Origin: a virus
DNA: 40,933 nucleotides
Strand: one strand, 5' to 3'
Virus record (IMG/VR): IMGVR_UViG_3300031673_000170
Coordinates: 1-40,933 of that record
Positions 21,819 through 28,451 of the stretch are shown here, piece by piece. Position 1 is the stretch's first letter; every line of letters begins with the position of its first letter. The notes beneath the pieces were generated by a model that saw only the letters and a list, made by a program, of their open reading frames with translations, was not told the origin of the DNA and searched no databases. The translations under genes were made by a program, and so were the position numbers.

Positions 21819-22702
21819 TTTGTGCTTTTGTCAGAAACGGTCATGAGCATTACCGGATACAGGGGGAGAAAGGACCAAGAGTGGAAACACGCGTGGTCCT
21901 TCATCCTTCTCAGATGAAGCTTATTGAACGCTTCGTGGCTGGTAACGTCAATTTGAGATGTTGCAGTATCACGGCAATTCCTGAGACGGAAGATCCGGAG
22001 ACTGTCCTGGATGCGTTGTCAGCTGTACACGAGCGCAGTGATGTAGACGGCTTGCGAAAACCGATTGAGGCAGAGCTGTTTGCGCTCAAAATGGCAGAGC
22101 TCGGCGTGGAAGGTATAATCAAGCTCGACAGCATTGCACTTAGCGTGTTGGAGAATCACCCGGCCGTTACCGGTGGTTGTGGGTTTGCCTTTCCACATGG
22201 TATTCCATTGTCATTCTTTTTGCTGTTGCGTGAGATCTACGATATACGGAGGTTTGTCGATTCAGATAATCCGTTCAGGCTAAATCGGATGAAGCGTTAC
22301 TTCAGGCTTCTGGATACCAGCGCATTGGCATGTACGGACGCTTTTACTGACACGAATTATCGCTCGCGCCTTGCCTTTCAAGGTTGGTACATGCAGCCGT
22401 TGTCATTGGCGATGTCGTTGCAGAAGAGCGTCGTGGACGTGCCCAGGGCATTCTTGTTTAGAGATTACCTTCGTTACCGTACCAAGCTTTCGGATAAGCC
22501 GGACAACAACGTGGACATTTTGGCCGCGTGGCATGTAACGATCCGGTTCCTGTTTTTTCTCAAAGCCGTGTGGTACTCGGCGGTGGGCGGACCGGAGTTC
22601 ATCCCGGAGAAGTTTTTCAGTCGCCGGGATGAGTCAGATAGTTTTCGCGCATATATCAATCCAGTTGATAATCAACTTGACAACCACAAGTTCAACACGT
22701 AA
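21815..22702 (+). CDS. Unknown 295-residue protein downstream of SbcCD
   Basis: Starts in the sbcC stop (ATGA). The N-terminus reads MICAFVRNGHEHYRIQGEKG, a short beta domain. The centre is acidic and helical (ETVLDALSAVHERSDVDGLR). The C-terminal half is rich in aromatic and basic residues (NPFRLNRMKRYFRLLDTSAL; YLRYRTKLSDKPDNNVDILA). No catalytic motif or membrane span is certain; AWHVTIRFLFFLKAVWY is a buried-helix candidate. Coupling to SbcCD suggests a role in recombination or end processing, but this is context only. Confidence 0.7.
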   Translation: MICAFVRNGHEHYRIQGEKGPRVETRVVLHPSQMKLIERFVAGNVNLRCCSITAIPETEDPETVLDALSAVHERSDVDGLRKPIEAELFALKMAELGVEGIIKLDSIALSVLENHPAVTGGCGFAFPHGIPLSFFLLLREIYDIRRFVDSDNPFRLNRMKRYFRLLDTSALACTDAFTDTNYRSRLAFQGWYMQPLSLAMSLQKSVVDVPRAFLFRDYLRYRTKLSDKPDNNVDILAAWHVTIRFLFFLKAVWYSAVGGPEFIPEKFFSRRDESDSFRAYINPVDNQLDNHKFNT

Positions 22703-22725
22703 GAGAGCCTTACAAGGAGCCGTTC

Positions 22726-23082
22726 ATGAACCGATTTAAAACACGTCCACTGTTTTTCCCCGTGTATCTTGGTGCGCTCATACTTTTAGCCTGCATGCTC
22801 GGCGGTTGCGCCAAGGACGCGCGTATCCGGCGTTCGTCCTCCTTGCTCAACGTAAAAACGCAGACGGCGACTCGGGAGTGGAATGCAGCGTTAACAGCCG
22901 AAGAGAAGATCAAAGTTGGTGAAGAGTATTTCCGTAACGCTTACCAATTTACAGAGACGCTTGATGATTACCTGCACGGGCGCGAAACCAGGCCGCCGGG
23001 CAGCGTTCCGCGTGGTCCTACGCCGCCAGAGAAGATTGAGAAAGAGAAGGAACAATCACGTTCCGAGGAGTTGGAAAGATGA
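22726..23082 (+). CDS. Small lipoprotein
   Basis: A 118-residue protein; AAGGAG lies about seven bases before the ATG. Residues 1-28 are a lipoprotein signal ending LGGC (C28). The mature part is charged and helical (TREWNAALTAEEKIKVGEEY), then proline-rich, then a Glu/Lys-rich tail. Lipobox and composition fit an outer-membrane lipoprotein of a Gram-negative host. Superinfection exclusion or lysis roles are common for such phage lipoproteins; nothing here decides. The stop overlaps the next ATG. Confidence 0.75.
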   Translation: MNRFKTRPLFFPVYLGALILLACMLGGCAKDARIRRSSSLLNVKTQTATREWNAALTAEEKIKVGEEYFRNAYQFTETLDDYLHGRETRPPGSVPRGPTPPEKIEKEKEQSRSEELER

Positions 23083-23408
23083 CGTTGACCGATTACCAGG
23101 TGCGGGCGTCGCGCACGGCAGTTTATCCGCACAGGGGCCATAACATCGAGTACACGGTGCTTGGCTTGTGCGGCGAGGTTGGAGAGATAGCCAACCAGGT
23201 AAAAAAGATAAGTCGTGATGACGACGACGTTATCACGGAGAAGCGGCGTATGGCGCTCAAGAAGGAACTCGATGTGCTTTGGTACGTTGCCGCAACGGCC
23301 TTGGCTGAGTTGAATCTGGGCTTGGACGGAATAGCAGAAATGAATCTAGATAAATTGGCTTCGCGCGAGGATCGCGGGCAGCTTACTGGAGACGGAGACA
23401 ATAGATAA
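23079..23408 (+). CDS. MazG-like nucleotide pyrophosphohydrolase
   Basis: A 109-residue protein with the MazG/dUTPase-like helical core: YTVLGLCGEVGEIANQVKK (E-x2-E) and ELDVLWYVAATALAELN (E-x2-D). This is the EExxE-12-28-ExxD metal-binding pattern in shortened form. The family hydrolyses NTPs or dNTPs to monophosphates; phage versions may clear modified nucleotides or lower ppGpp. It overlaps the lipoprotein gene by four bases and precedes the caspase-like gene. Confidence 0.85.
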   Translation: MTLTDYQVRASRTAVYPHRGHNIEYTVLGLCGEVGEIANQVKKISRDDDDVITEKRRMALKKELDVLWYVAATALAELNLGLDGIAEMNLDKLASREDRGQLTGDGDNR

Positions 23409-23483
23409 GTGCTTGGACGTGGGCGCGCTGTACCGCTCATCCCGGATTTCGCGCCTACGTTCCGGCACCAAAGGAGAAATAGC

Positions 23484-24314
23484 ATGGGAGACAAAGCATT
23501 ACTGGTGGGAATCAACGCCTATTCCGGCGCGCCTTTGAGTGGGTGCGTTAACGATTCCTCGGATTTTGCCGAATACCTCGCGAGCCCGTATGTAAAGTTC
23601 AAATATGATAACGTGCGTATGCTCTGCGACGAGCGGGCCACGACGCAGGCTATCCTGGAAAGGCTTGAGTGGCTTGTGGACGTCGGCCCAGGTGATCGCT
23701 GCTTCTTCCATTACAGTGGGCATGGCGCGCAATATCCGTCCAGGGATTACAAGCAGGAGCTGGACAACATGTTGGAGGTTATTTGCCCGGTTGACTTCGA
23801 TTGGACGCCTGAGCATCTGATCACCGACAAGCAGTTTGTGGATATCTTTTCTAGAATCCCAAAAGGTGTACGGTTCAACTGGGTTAGCGACAGCTGTCAT
23901 TCAGGTGATCTTACGCGCGATATTGGCACGGCCCCTGCATTGTTGTTGGAAGGGGTTAAGGCAGAGCCATGCCCGAAGCCACGTAGGCATCCAGTGCCTG
24001 CTGACATCGCCTGGCGCATGCGCGGGGCCAAGAGCCGTAATCTCGCTGCTACAGACCGCGGCATGGTCTGCGGTAAGTTGGATGTTGGATTCATCTCTGG
24101 TTGCCGTTCCGACCAGACCTCCATGGATGCCTGGTTTAACGGCCGGCCTGGTGGGGCTCTGACGCAGAACTTGCTTAGGGTGCTTAAGGCCAACAAGACG
24201 TCAATGCCGCTTCTTCGAGTTGTGGCGCTGACGTCAAAAGCGTTGAAGACGGGTGGGTTCTCCCAGACTCCTCAGTGCGAGGGTGCCCGGGCTAAGAAGG
24301 CGTTTTTGGGTTGA
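23484..24314 (+). CDS. Caspase-like cysteine protease (metacaspase family, C14)
   Basis: A 276-residue protein; AAAGGAGAAATAGC precedes the ATG at 23484. It opens with the family start GDKALLVGINAY and SGCVNDSSDFAEYL. The catalytic pair is His80 (FFHYSGHG) and Cys138 (VSDSCHSGD). The substrate-pocket acid region DFDWTPE is present, and the C-terminus has GGALTQNLL. All key residues of an active metacaspase are kept, and there is no signal peptide or prodomain. Bacterial caspase-like proteases act in defence and cell-death pathways. A phage copy could cleave a host effector, mature a phage protein or be a decoy. The tRNA gene begins two bases after its stop codon begins to be followed (24315). 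Confidence 0.88.
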   Translation: MGDKALLVGINAYSGAPLSGCVNDSSDFAEYLASPYVKFKYDNVRMLCDERATTQAILERLEWLVDVGPGDRCFFHYSGHGAQYPSRDYKQELDNMLEVICPVDFDWTPEHLITDKQFVDIFSRIPKGVRFNWVSDSCHSGDLTRDIGTAPALLLEGVKAEPCPKPRRHPVPADIAWRMRGAKSRNLAATDRGMVCGKLDVGFISGCRSDQTSMDAWFNGRPGGALTQNLLRVLKANKTSMPLLRVVALTSKALKTGGFSQTPQCEGARAKKAFLG

Positions 24315-24387
24315 GTCTCCGTAGCTCAATTTGGCAGAGCAGCGGATTCTAAATCCGTGGTTGCGGGTTCAATTCCTGTCGGAGACA
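24315..24387 (+). tRNA. tRNA with anticodon CTA (amber suppressor)
   Basis: A full cloverleaf: acceptor GTCTCCG/CGGAGAC (perfect), D stem GCTC/GAGC, anticodon stem GCGGA/TCCGT, loop TTCTAAA (24347-24353), variable GGTT, T stem GCGGG/CCTGT with loop TTCAATT, discriminator A. The 34-36 bases are C-T-A, which reads UAG. The sequence resembles phage arginine tRNAs whose loop is TTTCTAA; a one-base shift would turn TCT into CTA. CCA is not fully encoded (ACAT follows). The charged amino acid cannot be read from sequence; G1-C72 and A73 do not match the E. coli glutamine set. It lies directly after the caspase-like gene. Confidence 0.9.
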
Positions 24388-24391
24388 CATA

Positions 24392-24919
24392 ATGTCAATC
24401 AGAGCAGAGACTGAATGTGCGCTCATACATCTTTGTCACCTGGTACTGGCACATCCTGGTGGCCCGCCCGATGAAAAAGACTGGGATGTTGTATTTGACA
24501 AGGCGTCTGCTGCGCTTTCCCTTCTTCAGGCCGAAGAGCGAAGAAAGGAAAATGGCGGCGGCCATTTTGATGGCGAAACCTATAACCCGGCGCTCGACTA
24601 CGATCGTTTGAAGAAGCAGCTTGGCCGTGTGTTCAATTTGATGGCCGACGGCAAATGGCGGACGCTTGGTGAGATAGCAGCTGCGCTGGCGGACCCGGAG
24701 GCCTCCGTGTCTGCCAGGTTGAGGGATTTAAGGAAGCCGAAATTTGGAAATTACAAAGTACCGCGCAGGCGCCGGGGTTCCGTTAAAGCGGGCTTGTGGG
24801 AGTATTGTCTGTTATCCCCATCCGGTGATGGGGTTGCCGCACTGGCGCCAGCCCAGGAAACAGAAAAAGGGGTAACGCATGGCGAATTTAGAAAAAGTAA
24901 TGTTGTCAATTTCGATTGA
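24392..24919 (+). CDS. Winged-helix DNA-binding protein
   Basis: A 175-residue protein starting five bases after the tRNA. The N-terminal helix bundle (LIHLCHLVLAHPGGPPDEKD) is followed from about residue 85 by a winged helix: LMADGKWRTLGEIAAALADP, then EASVSARLRDLRKPKFGNYK and a basic wing (PRRRRGSVKAGLWEYCL). This type occurs in phage regulators and replication proteins. The C-terminus overlaps the next gene by 41 bases. It may regulate the RNA/anti-defence cluster. Confidence 0.7.
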   Translation: MSIRAETECALIHLCHLVLAHPGGPPDEKDWDVVFDKASAALSLLQAEERRKENGGGHFDGETYNPALDYDRLKKQLGRVFNLMADGKWRTLGEIAAALADPEASVSARLRDLRKPKFGNYKVPRRRRGSVKAGLWEYCLLSPSGDGVAALAPAQETEKGVTHGEFRKSNVVNFD

Positions 24920-25382
24920 TCAGTGGTTCGAATATCACGCCCCGCATGGCGATCAGGCTGTGCGTTACGAAAAGCTCAGGGCGAAGGGGAAGGAGCTGGC
25001 GGAGATGATCCAGGAGTTGTGCCCGGAGTCTGAAGATCGGCTTGTTGCGATCCGGAAGGTGCGTGAGGCAATCATGACGGCGAATGCAGCTATCGCTTGT
25101 TCTGATCCCGCTGATGTGGGGGTCGGTCCCACGGGTACGTTCGGCGTCGTTGTTAAGCCCGAAAATGATGTAACGGACATTGAAAATACTCCGTACGTGG
25201 CCGTTGGTGCAGATGAACTCGGCAAAGCTGGGTCGTTGGGGGATGTCTTTGACTGCCCTAAATGTAAGTGTGCGCACAAGATCACATCTTCAAAATCTGA
25301 GAATGGGTCGAGTTCGCTTGAGACATACGATTGCAGCGGTAAGACCTACATGATTGGCATCGACGGGAAAAAGATAAAATAA
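24879..25382 (+). CDS. Acb2-like anti-CBASS domain fused to a C-terminal zinc ribbon
   Basis: A 167-residue protein. Residues about 12-75 match the Acb2/Tad1-type helical hairpin domain: QWFEYHAPHGDQAVRYEKLR, then LAEMIQELCPESEDRLVAIR and KVREAIMTANAAIAC. In known phages Acb2 is a hexamer that binds cyclic oligonucleotides and blocks CBASS immunity. The remainder is longer than usual: a linker and a cysteine cluster (DCPKCKCAH, C126-C131; later YDCSGK), probably a zinc ribbon. An added nucleic-acid or protein contact is possible. It sits between the wHTH gene and the tmRNA. The assignment is from pattern memory. Confidence 0.72.
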   Translation: MANLEKVMLSISIDQWFEYHAPHGDQAVRYEKLRAKGKELAEMIQELCPESEDRLVAIRKVREAIMTANAAIACSDPADVGVGPTGTFGVVVKPENDVTDIENTPYVAVGADELGKAGSLGDVFDCPKCKCAHKITSSKSENGSSSLETYDCSGKTYMIGIDGKKIK

Positions 25383-25432
25383 GCGACCCGTCTGGAAGAC
25401 AGGCCGTGAATGATGTAGATTAAGCAAGGTGT

Positions 25433-25799
25433 GGGGCCGACTTAGATTCGACGTTGTGTGCGGAGGATACAGGGGCAGATCGCGGTTGGGTAGTTGGCCG
25501 CGTTAACAAGCTACCCAAACAACAAGTGCCAACAACAAAGTTGTTGCCGGCAACTTCGGCGCAAGCCGGATTGCCCTCGCAGCCTAACCAGCTGCGGGTA
25601 AAATCGCCAGCGCGCCACTGATTCCCGGCAAACGCTGGAAGGTCCAAAGGGGATCGGACTGATGGATAGACATCTGACGGCGGCCAAAGGCCGTTGACAC
25701 GAGCGTCATCTCGGCGGAAAGACGAAACGATGACTAAATCTGTAGGCCCTGTGTTTTAAGCCATAGCGGACTTGGGGGCAGATCCCAACGGCTCCACCA
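25433..25799 (+). ncRNA. ssrA: tmRNA (transfer-messenger RNA)
   Basis: The 5' end GGGGCCGACTTAGATTCGAC carries the conserved ATTCGAC, and the 3' end CGGCTCCACCA pairs with it: GGGGCCG/CGGCTCC with the G3-U70 wobble typical of alanine charging. The T arm is TTGGG/CCCAA with an unusual loop GGCAGAT. Pseudoknot 1 is clear (GCGG/CCGC and GGGTAG/CTACCC, about 25476-25516). The tag frame starts at the resume codon GCC (25528) and ends at TAA (25585-25587): ANNKVVAGNFGASRIALAA. The ALAA end is the usual protease signal. tmRNA rescues stalled ribosomes. The phage copy encodes CCA. Confidence 0.93.
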
Positions 25800-25820
25800 A
25801 ACTTACTTAGGAGGTCAATC

Positions 25821-25829
25821 ATGTCTTAG
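25821..25829 (+). CDS. Two-codon minigene ATG-TCT-TAG with strong ribosome-binding site
   Basis: AGGAGG (25809-25814) lies six bases before ATG-TCT-TAG, 22 bases past the tmRNA end. Reading past the TAG gives NKWDHPP and TGA at 25851-25853. That TGA overlaps a GTG (25850) opening a 10-residue frame SFLAGLQIT. In phage lambda, two-codon bar minigenes cause peptidyl-tRNA drop-off that is toxic without peptidyl-tRNA hydrolase. Here a Pth2-like gene lies 0.8 kb away, and the stop is UAG, which the phage suppressor tRNA could read. It may be a leader or a decayed gene instead. Confidence 0.4.
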   Translation: MS

Positions 25830-25906
25830 AACAAATGGGATCATCCGCCGTGAGCTTCCTGGCTGGCCTTCAGATCACTTAAACCAACTTCAAGGAGAGA
25901 TTAATC

Positions 25907-26416
25907 ATGGCGAATGTTCAAGACGTTTTGCGGTACAGTATTGCGAAGTTGTCAGACAAAATCCGTGCAGTAAAGCTGGATGCGCTTAAGTCGGAGGCTT
26001 CTGAGCAGCGTGCATACCGGAACATAAAGACCGGTGAAGAGATCTCGGAAGCGGTCTTTCTCAAGCAGTATTCCTTATCCCCTGACAAAAAGATCGACGG
26101 TGAGTATTGGTGGCGTAGTTGGGTGGCATTTAAGCGGCCCTGTATCAAATCCGTCTGTCACATAAATCCGAAGCATAGTAACTGGAACACGTACCTCGGC
26201 CTAAAGCGCGCGGTTACGGCCAATCTGGTCGCGTTGAGGCGAACCCGATCTCGAAGTGTTGCTGCCTGGAGTGAGAAATACAACGAGCTGGGCAGGCGCA
26301 TGTGTTTGCGAATCATCGTGCAGCTTCAGGAAGGCAAGCGTGATTTTTCTGATGTGGACAAGTGGGTTGAAGAAAGGAAACGAGAGCGTGCTGAAGTTAC
26401 GACGAGCTGCGGATGA
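25907..26416 (+). CDS. Unknown basic protein (169 residues)
   Basis: CAAGGAG lies nine bases before the ATG. The product starts MANVQDVLRYSIAKLSDKIR and is basic and helical, with a Trp-rich centre (GEYWWRSWVAFKRPCIKSVC) and Arg-rich helices (LVALRRTRSRSVAAWSEKYN). The C-terminus is charged. It is the first full gene after the tmRNA and overlaps the next by 29 bases. RNA binding is possible from charge only. No family is recognised. Confidence 0.7.
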   Translation: MANVQDVLRYSIAKLSDKIRAVKLDALKSEASEQRAYRNIKTGEEISEAVFLKQYSLSPDKKIDGEYWWRSWVAFKRPCIKSVCHINPKHSNWNTYLGLKRAVTANLVALRRTRSRSVAAWSEKYNELGRRMCLRIIVQLQEGKRDFSDVDKWVEERKRERAEVTTSCG

Positions 26417-26699
26417 GCAGGTTAGCTTCCATGGCCAGAAACCACATGACAAATGGGATGATGCCGTCTATATCGCGGAGACCGAGATCATCGCGATTGA
26501 AGTTTGCATTTATCGTATCAACGATTCATTTACCCGCGGTTCTTCTGTTCGTTTGCGTAACGGGCAGCGTTACCGCGTTTGTGAGAAGGTTGAGCAGGTG
26601 GCCCAGATGATGGAGAAGTTTAATGAAAGTCTATGTGATTGTAAGAAAGGATCTGGAACCTGCTCAACAGATCGTGCAGGCATGTCATGCCGTTGCTGA
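26388..26699 (+). CDS. Small FlbD-like unknown protein (103 residues)
   Basis: GTG 26388 with AGGA about ten bases upstream. The core reads ETEIIAIEVCIYRINDSFTR followed by GSSVRLRNGQRYRVCEKVEQ, a two-strand pattern like the FlbD/YlzI family of small proteins. The C-terminus (CDCKKGSGTCS, GMSCRC) runs 77 bases into the next gene, so part of it may be dispensable. A competing ATG at 26413 in another frame is less protein-like. Function unknown. Confidence 0.55.
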   Translation: MLKLRRAADEQVSFHGQKPHDKWDDAVYIAETEIIAIEVCIYRINDSFTRGSSVRLRNGQRYRVCEKVEQVAQMMEKFNESLCDCKKGSGTCSTDRAGMSCRC

Positions 26700-26952
26700 G
26701 TTGTTCATGCTGCTTGGCCCCCATTCATGGTGGCAGTCGCTGCCTGAATGGGGGCGCGAGCACAAAACGATAGTCGTGTTGGGTGTCAAGAACGAGGTGA
26801 CGTTGGCTCGGTTTTGTCATTTCAAGCCTGAGTGGCTGGCGGTTGCAACGTTCAAGGAACCTGACATGGACAATCAGCTCACGGCCGCGGCCTGCGGGCC
26901 TGTACCTGACGAGTTGGCAGACGAGGTGTTTGGCAAGTTCAATCTTTTGTAG
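26623..26952 (+). CDS. Peptidyl-tRNA hydrolase 2 (Pth2)-like protein
   Basis: GGAG lies about seven bases before the ATG. The 109-residue product starts MKVYVIVRKDLEPAQQIVQA followed by CHAVAEL, the Pth2 pattern (V-V-R-x-D-L ... Q-x2-H-A). It continues with TIVVLGVKNEVTLARF, and the end AACGPVPDELADEVFGKFNL matches the Pth2 end IGPAP-x2-LIDEVTGHLKLL. The family frees tRNA from peptidyl-tRNA that drops off ribosomes. The active-site lysine of archaeal/eukaryotic Pth2 (K in KMxxGK) is not at its usual place (EPAQQ), as in other phage forms I recall. Adjacent tmRNA and minigene make a translation role likely. Confidence 0.72.
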   Translation: MKVYVIVRKDLEPAQQIVQACHAVAELFMLLGPHSWWQSLPEWGREHKTIVVLGVKNEVTLARFCHFKPEWLAVATFKEPDMDNQLTAAACGPVPDELADEVFGKFNLL

Positions 26953-26962
26953 GGAGTTTACC

Positions 26963-27175
26963 ATGCCGGTAGAAATTACCCAGGAGCAACAGGCAGAGTT
27001 AGACAAGATTAACACCATGTCGCGGGAAGATATGTGTCGTCTTTGGCGCAACGCCAAAAGCGGGCATCCATACTTCGATTCAGCAAAACCATACTACGCT
27101 GTGTTCAAGGCCCGGTTCGACCAACTGGGTGGTTTCAATGCTGTCATCAGTAAGAAAATAGGGTGGGATGGATAA
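26963..27175 (+). CDS. Small unknown protein (70 residues)
   Basis: GGGAG lies six bases before ATG 26963, ten bases after the Pth2-like stop. The product starts MPVEITQEQQAELDKINTMS and continues with SREDMCRLWRNAKSGHPYFD and YYAVFKARFDQLGGFNAVIS. This is a compact helical protein typical of phage small genes. It is followed by an inserted HNH endonuclease gene. No function is assigned. Confidence 0.7.
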   Translation: MPVEITQEQQAELDKINTMSREDMCRLWRNAKSGHPYFDSAKPYYAVFKARFDQLGGFNAVISKKIGWDG

Positions 27176-27208
27176 CGCTGGTTTGAGGATCGGTTGAGGG
27201 TGATCGTA

Positions 27209-27730
27209 ATGCCTGACGAGATTTGGAAGCCTGTTACCGAACCAGGATACGAAGAGTTTTATTCGGTATCTAACTTGGGAAGAGTGCGACGAGAAGCCCC
27301 TGGTCGAAACACCTACAAAGGAAGAATTCGTAAACATTATAAAAATCCTAACGGGTATCTAGTCGTAAATCTAAAGGTGCGCAACAAAGCCAGCAAGCAG
27401 AAAGTGCATAGACTTGTAGCGAAAGCCTTTCTCTCTCAACCTACACCAAAACACGAAGTTAATCATAAAAACAGCAACCGCCAAGACAACACGGTACAAA
27501 ACCTTGAGTGGGTTACGCACAGTGAAAATATGCTACACGGATTTGTTTACGGATTTAACAGTCAGGTTGGGGTGCGCAATTCACGAGCAAAGCTAACGGA
27601 GGAAGACGTTAAAGAAATACGTCGCCTAGCTGGGCGTGTTTCCCAGAAAGAACTTGCAACCAGGTTTGGTGTATCCTGTCGAACGATCCGTCACGTTGTA
27701 GTCCGAAGCGGGTGGAAGCACGTGGAGTAA
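27209..27730 (+). CDS. HNH homing endonuclease (NUMOD4-HNH-HTH)
   Basis: A 173-residue free-standing homing endonuclease. It starts MPDEIWKPVTEPGYEEFYSV followed by SNLGRVRRE, the NUMOD4 DNA-binding module. The HNH core is KHEVNHKNSNRQDNTVQNLE plus WVTHSENM. The C-terminus is a helix-turn-helix (KLTEEDVKEIRRLAGRVSQK; FGVSCRTIRHVV). It is more AT-rich than its neighbours, as usual for mobile genes. Such genes spread into related phage genomes lacking them. It sits between two small genes and may have split an operon. Confidence 0.9.
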   Translation: MPDEIWKPVTEPGYEEFYSVSNLGRVRREAPGRNTYKGRIRKHYKNPNGYLVVNLKVRNKASKQKVHRLVAKAFLSQPTPKHEVNHKNSNRQDNTVQNLEWVTHSENMLHGFVYGFNSQVGVRNSRAKLTEEDVKEIRRLAGRVSQKELATRFGVSCRTIRHVVVRSGWKHVE

Positions 27731-27771
27731 CGAATGAGCGCCAAACGGCGTGTCCGAGGAGAAGAGAACGT

Positions 27772-28113
27772 ATGGGGAATCAAAAGTCCTTCCAAATCTC
27801 AAGAATACGGCACGGTAAAACAACCCTGGTTGTCGATCCAATCCTTTCCGTAAATGTTCAAGTAAGTAGTGACGATTCGAGTTTACTCATAGCTGATGAG
27901 CCCGTGTTCGGAATGCATTTATACGGTAATTCGGTTTCTGAAATTCGTGAAAATGCGAAAGAGGAAATCATATTTATATGGAAAGAGTTCGCGTTGGGGG
28001 ATCCAAAGAACTTTTCCAAGGGCGCTAAAAAGCTGCGAAGAGTGTTGTTGAAAAGAATCAGTGTAGTTCCACATCGGGTTCGGGTGAAACCTGACGAGGA
28101 GGTTTGCAAGTGA
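27772..28113 (+). CDS. Unknown protein (113 residues)
   Basis: GAGGAG is ten bases before ATG 27772. The product starts MGNQKSFQISRIRHGKTTLV, then VVDPILSVNVQVSSDDSSLL and GNSVSEIRENAKEEIIFIWK, a strand-strand-helix pattern that loosely resembles HicB/RelB-type small domains. The C-terminus is basic (KKLRRVLLKRISVVPHRVRV). The last four codons overlap the next start. There is no partner toxin; function unknown. Confidence 0.65.
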   Translation: MGNQKSFQISRIRHGKTTLVVDPILSVNVQVSSDDSSLLIADEPVFGMHLYGNSVSEIRENAKEEIIFIWKEFALGDPKNFSKGAKKLRRVLLKRISVVPHRVRVKPDEEVCK

Positions 28114-28424
28114 ACGAGGGTCATCTGCCGGCGCCCGTCGAACCGATTCCTGCGGTATTCGAACTTAGAGATGTGACGGACGATGAGCATTACTTTTCTC
28201 TGGGTTACTGGCCTACGTTGGCTGCCGCGGTCGCGGAGCTCGATAGATGTACGGAACCTGACGATCTTGACTCGGACGGGTTTCACGAAGATTACTGCAA
28301 GGTGGAGATTCGCGAACATAAGTTTGGCTGGTCCGGCCACGGCAAGATTGTGTACAAGCGTGATTGGTTGCTGCAGCTTAACAAGTCCAGGGATGATTAC
28401 GAATGGGTGATGCGGAAACTTTGA
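28110..28424 (+). CDS. Unknown acidic protein (104 residues)
   Basis: GAGGAGG lies seven bases before GTG 28110 and overlaps the previous stop. The product has VFELRDVTDDEHYFSLGYWP and TLAAAVAELDRCTEPDDLDS, then CKVEIREHKFGWSGHGKIVY. It looks like a small alpha/beta protein of a kind frequent in phages. No catalytic motif is seen. Confidence 0.65.
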   Translation: MNEGHLPAPVEPIPAVFELRDVTDDEHYFSLGYWPTLAAAVAELDRCTEPDDLDSDGFHEDYCKVEIREHKFGWSGHGKIVYKRDWLLQLNKSRDDYEWVMRKL

Positions 28425-28451
28425 ACAGCTTGCAAGCGAGGGAAGAGAACA

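Noticed and set aside
26413-26610. 65-codon frame starting ATGAGC
   Set aside because: It competes with the 26388 frame, has a Pro/Arg/Met-rich composition unlike protein, and no clear ribosome-binding site.
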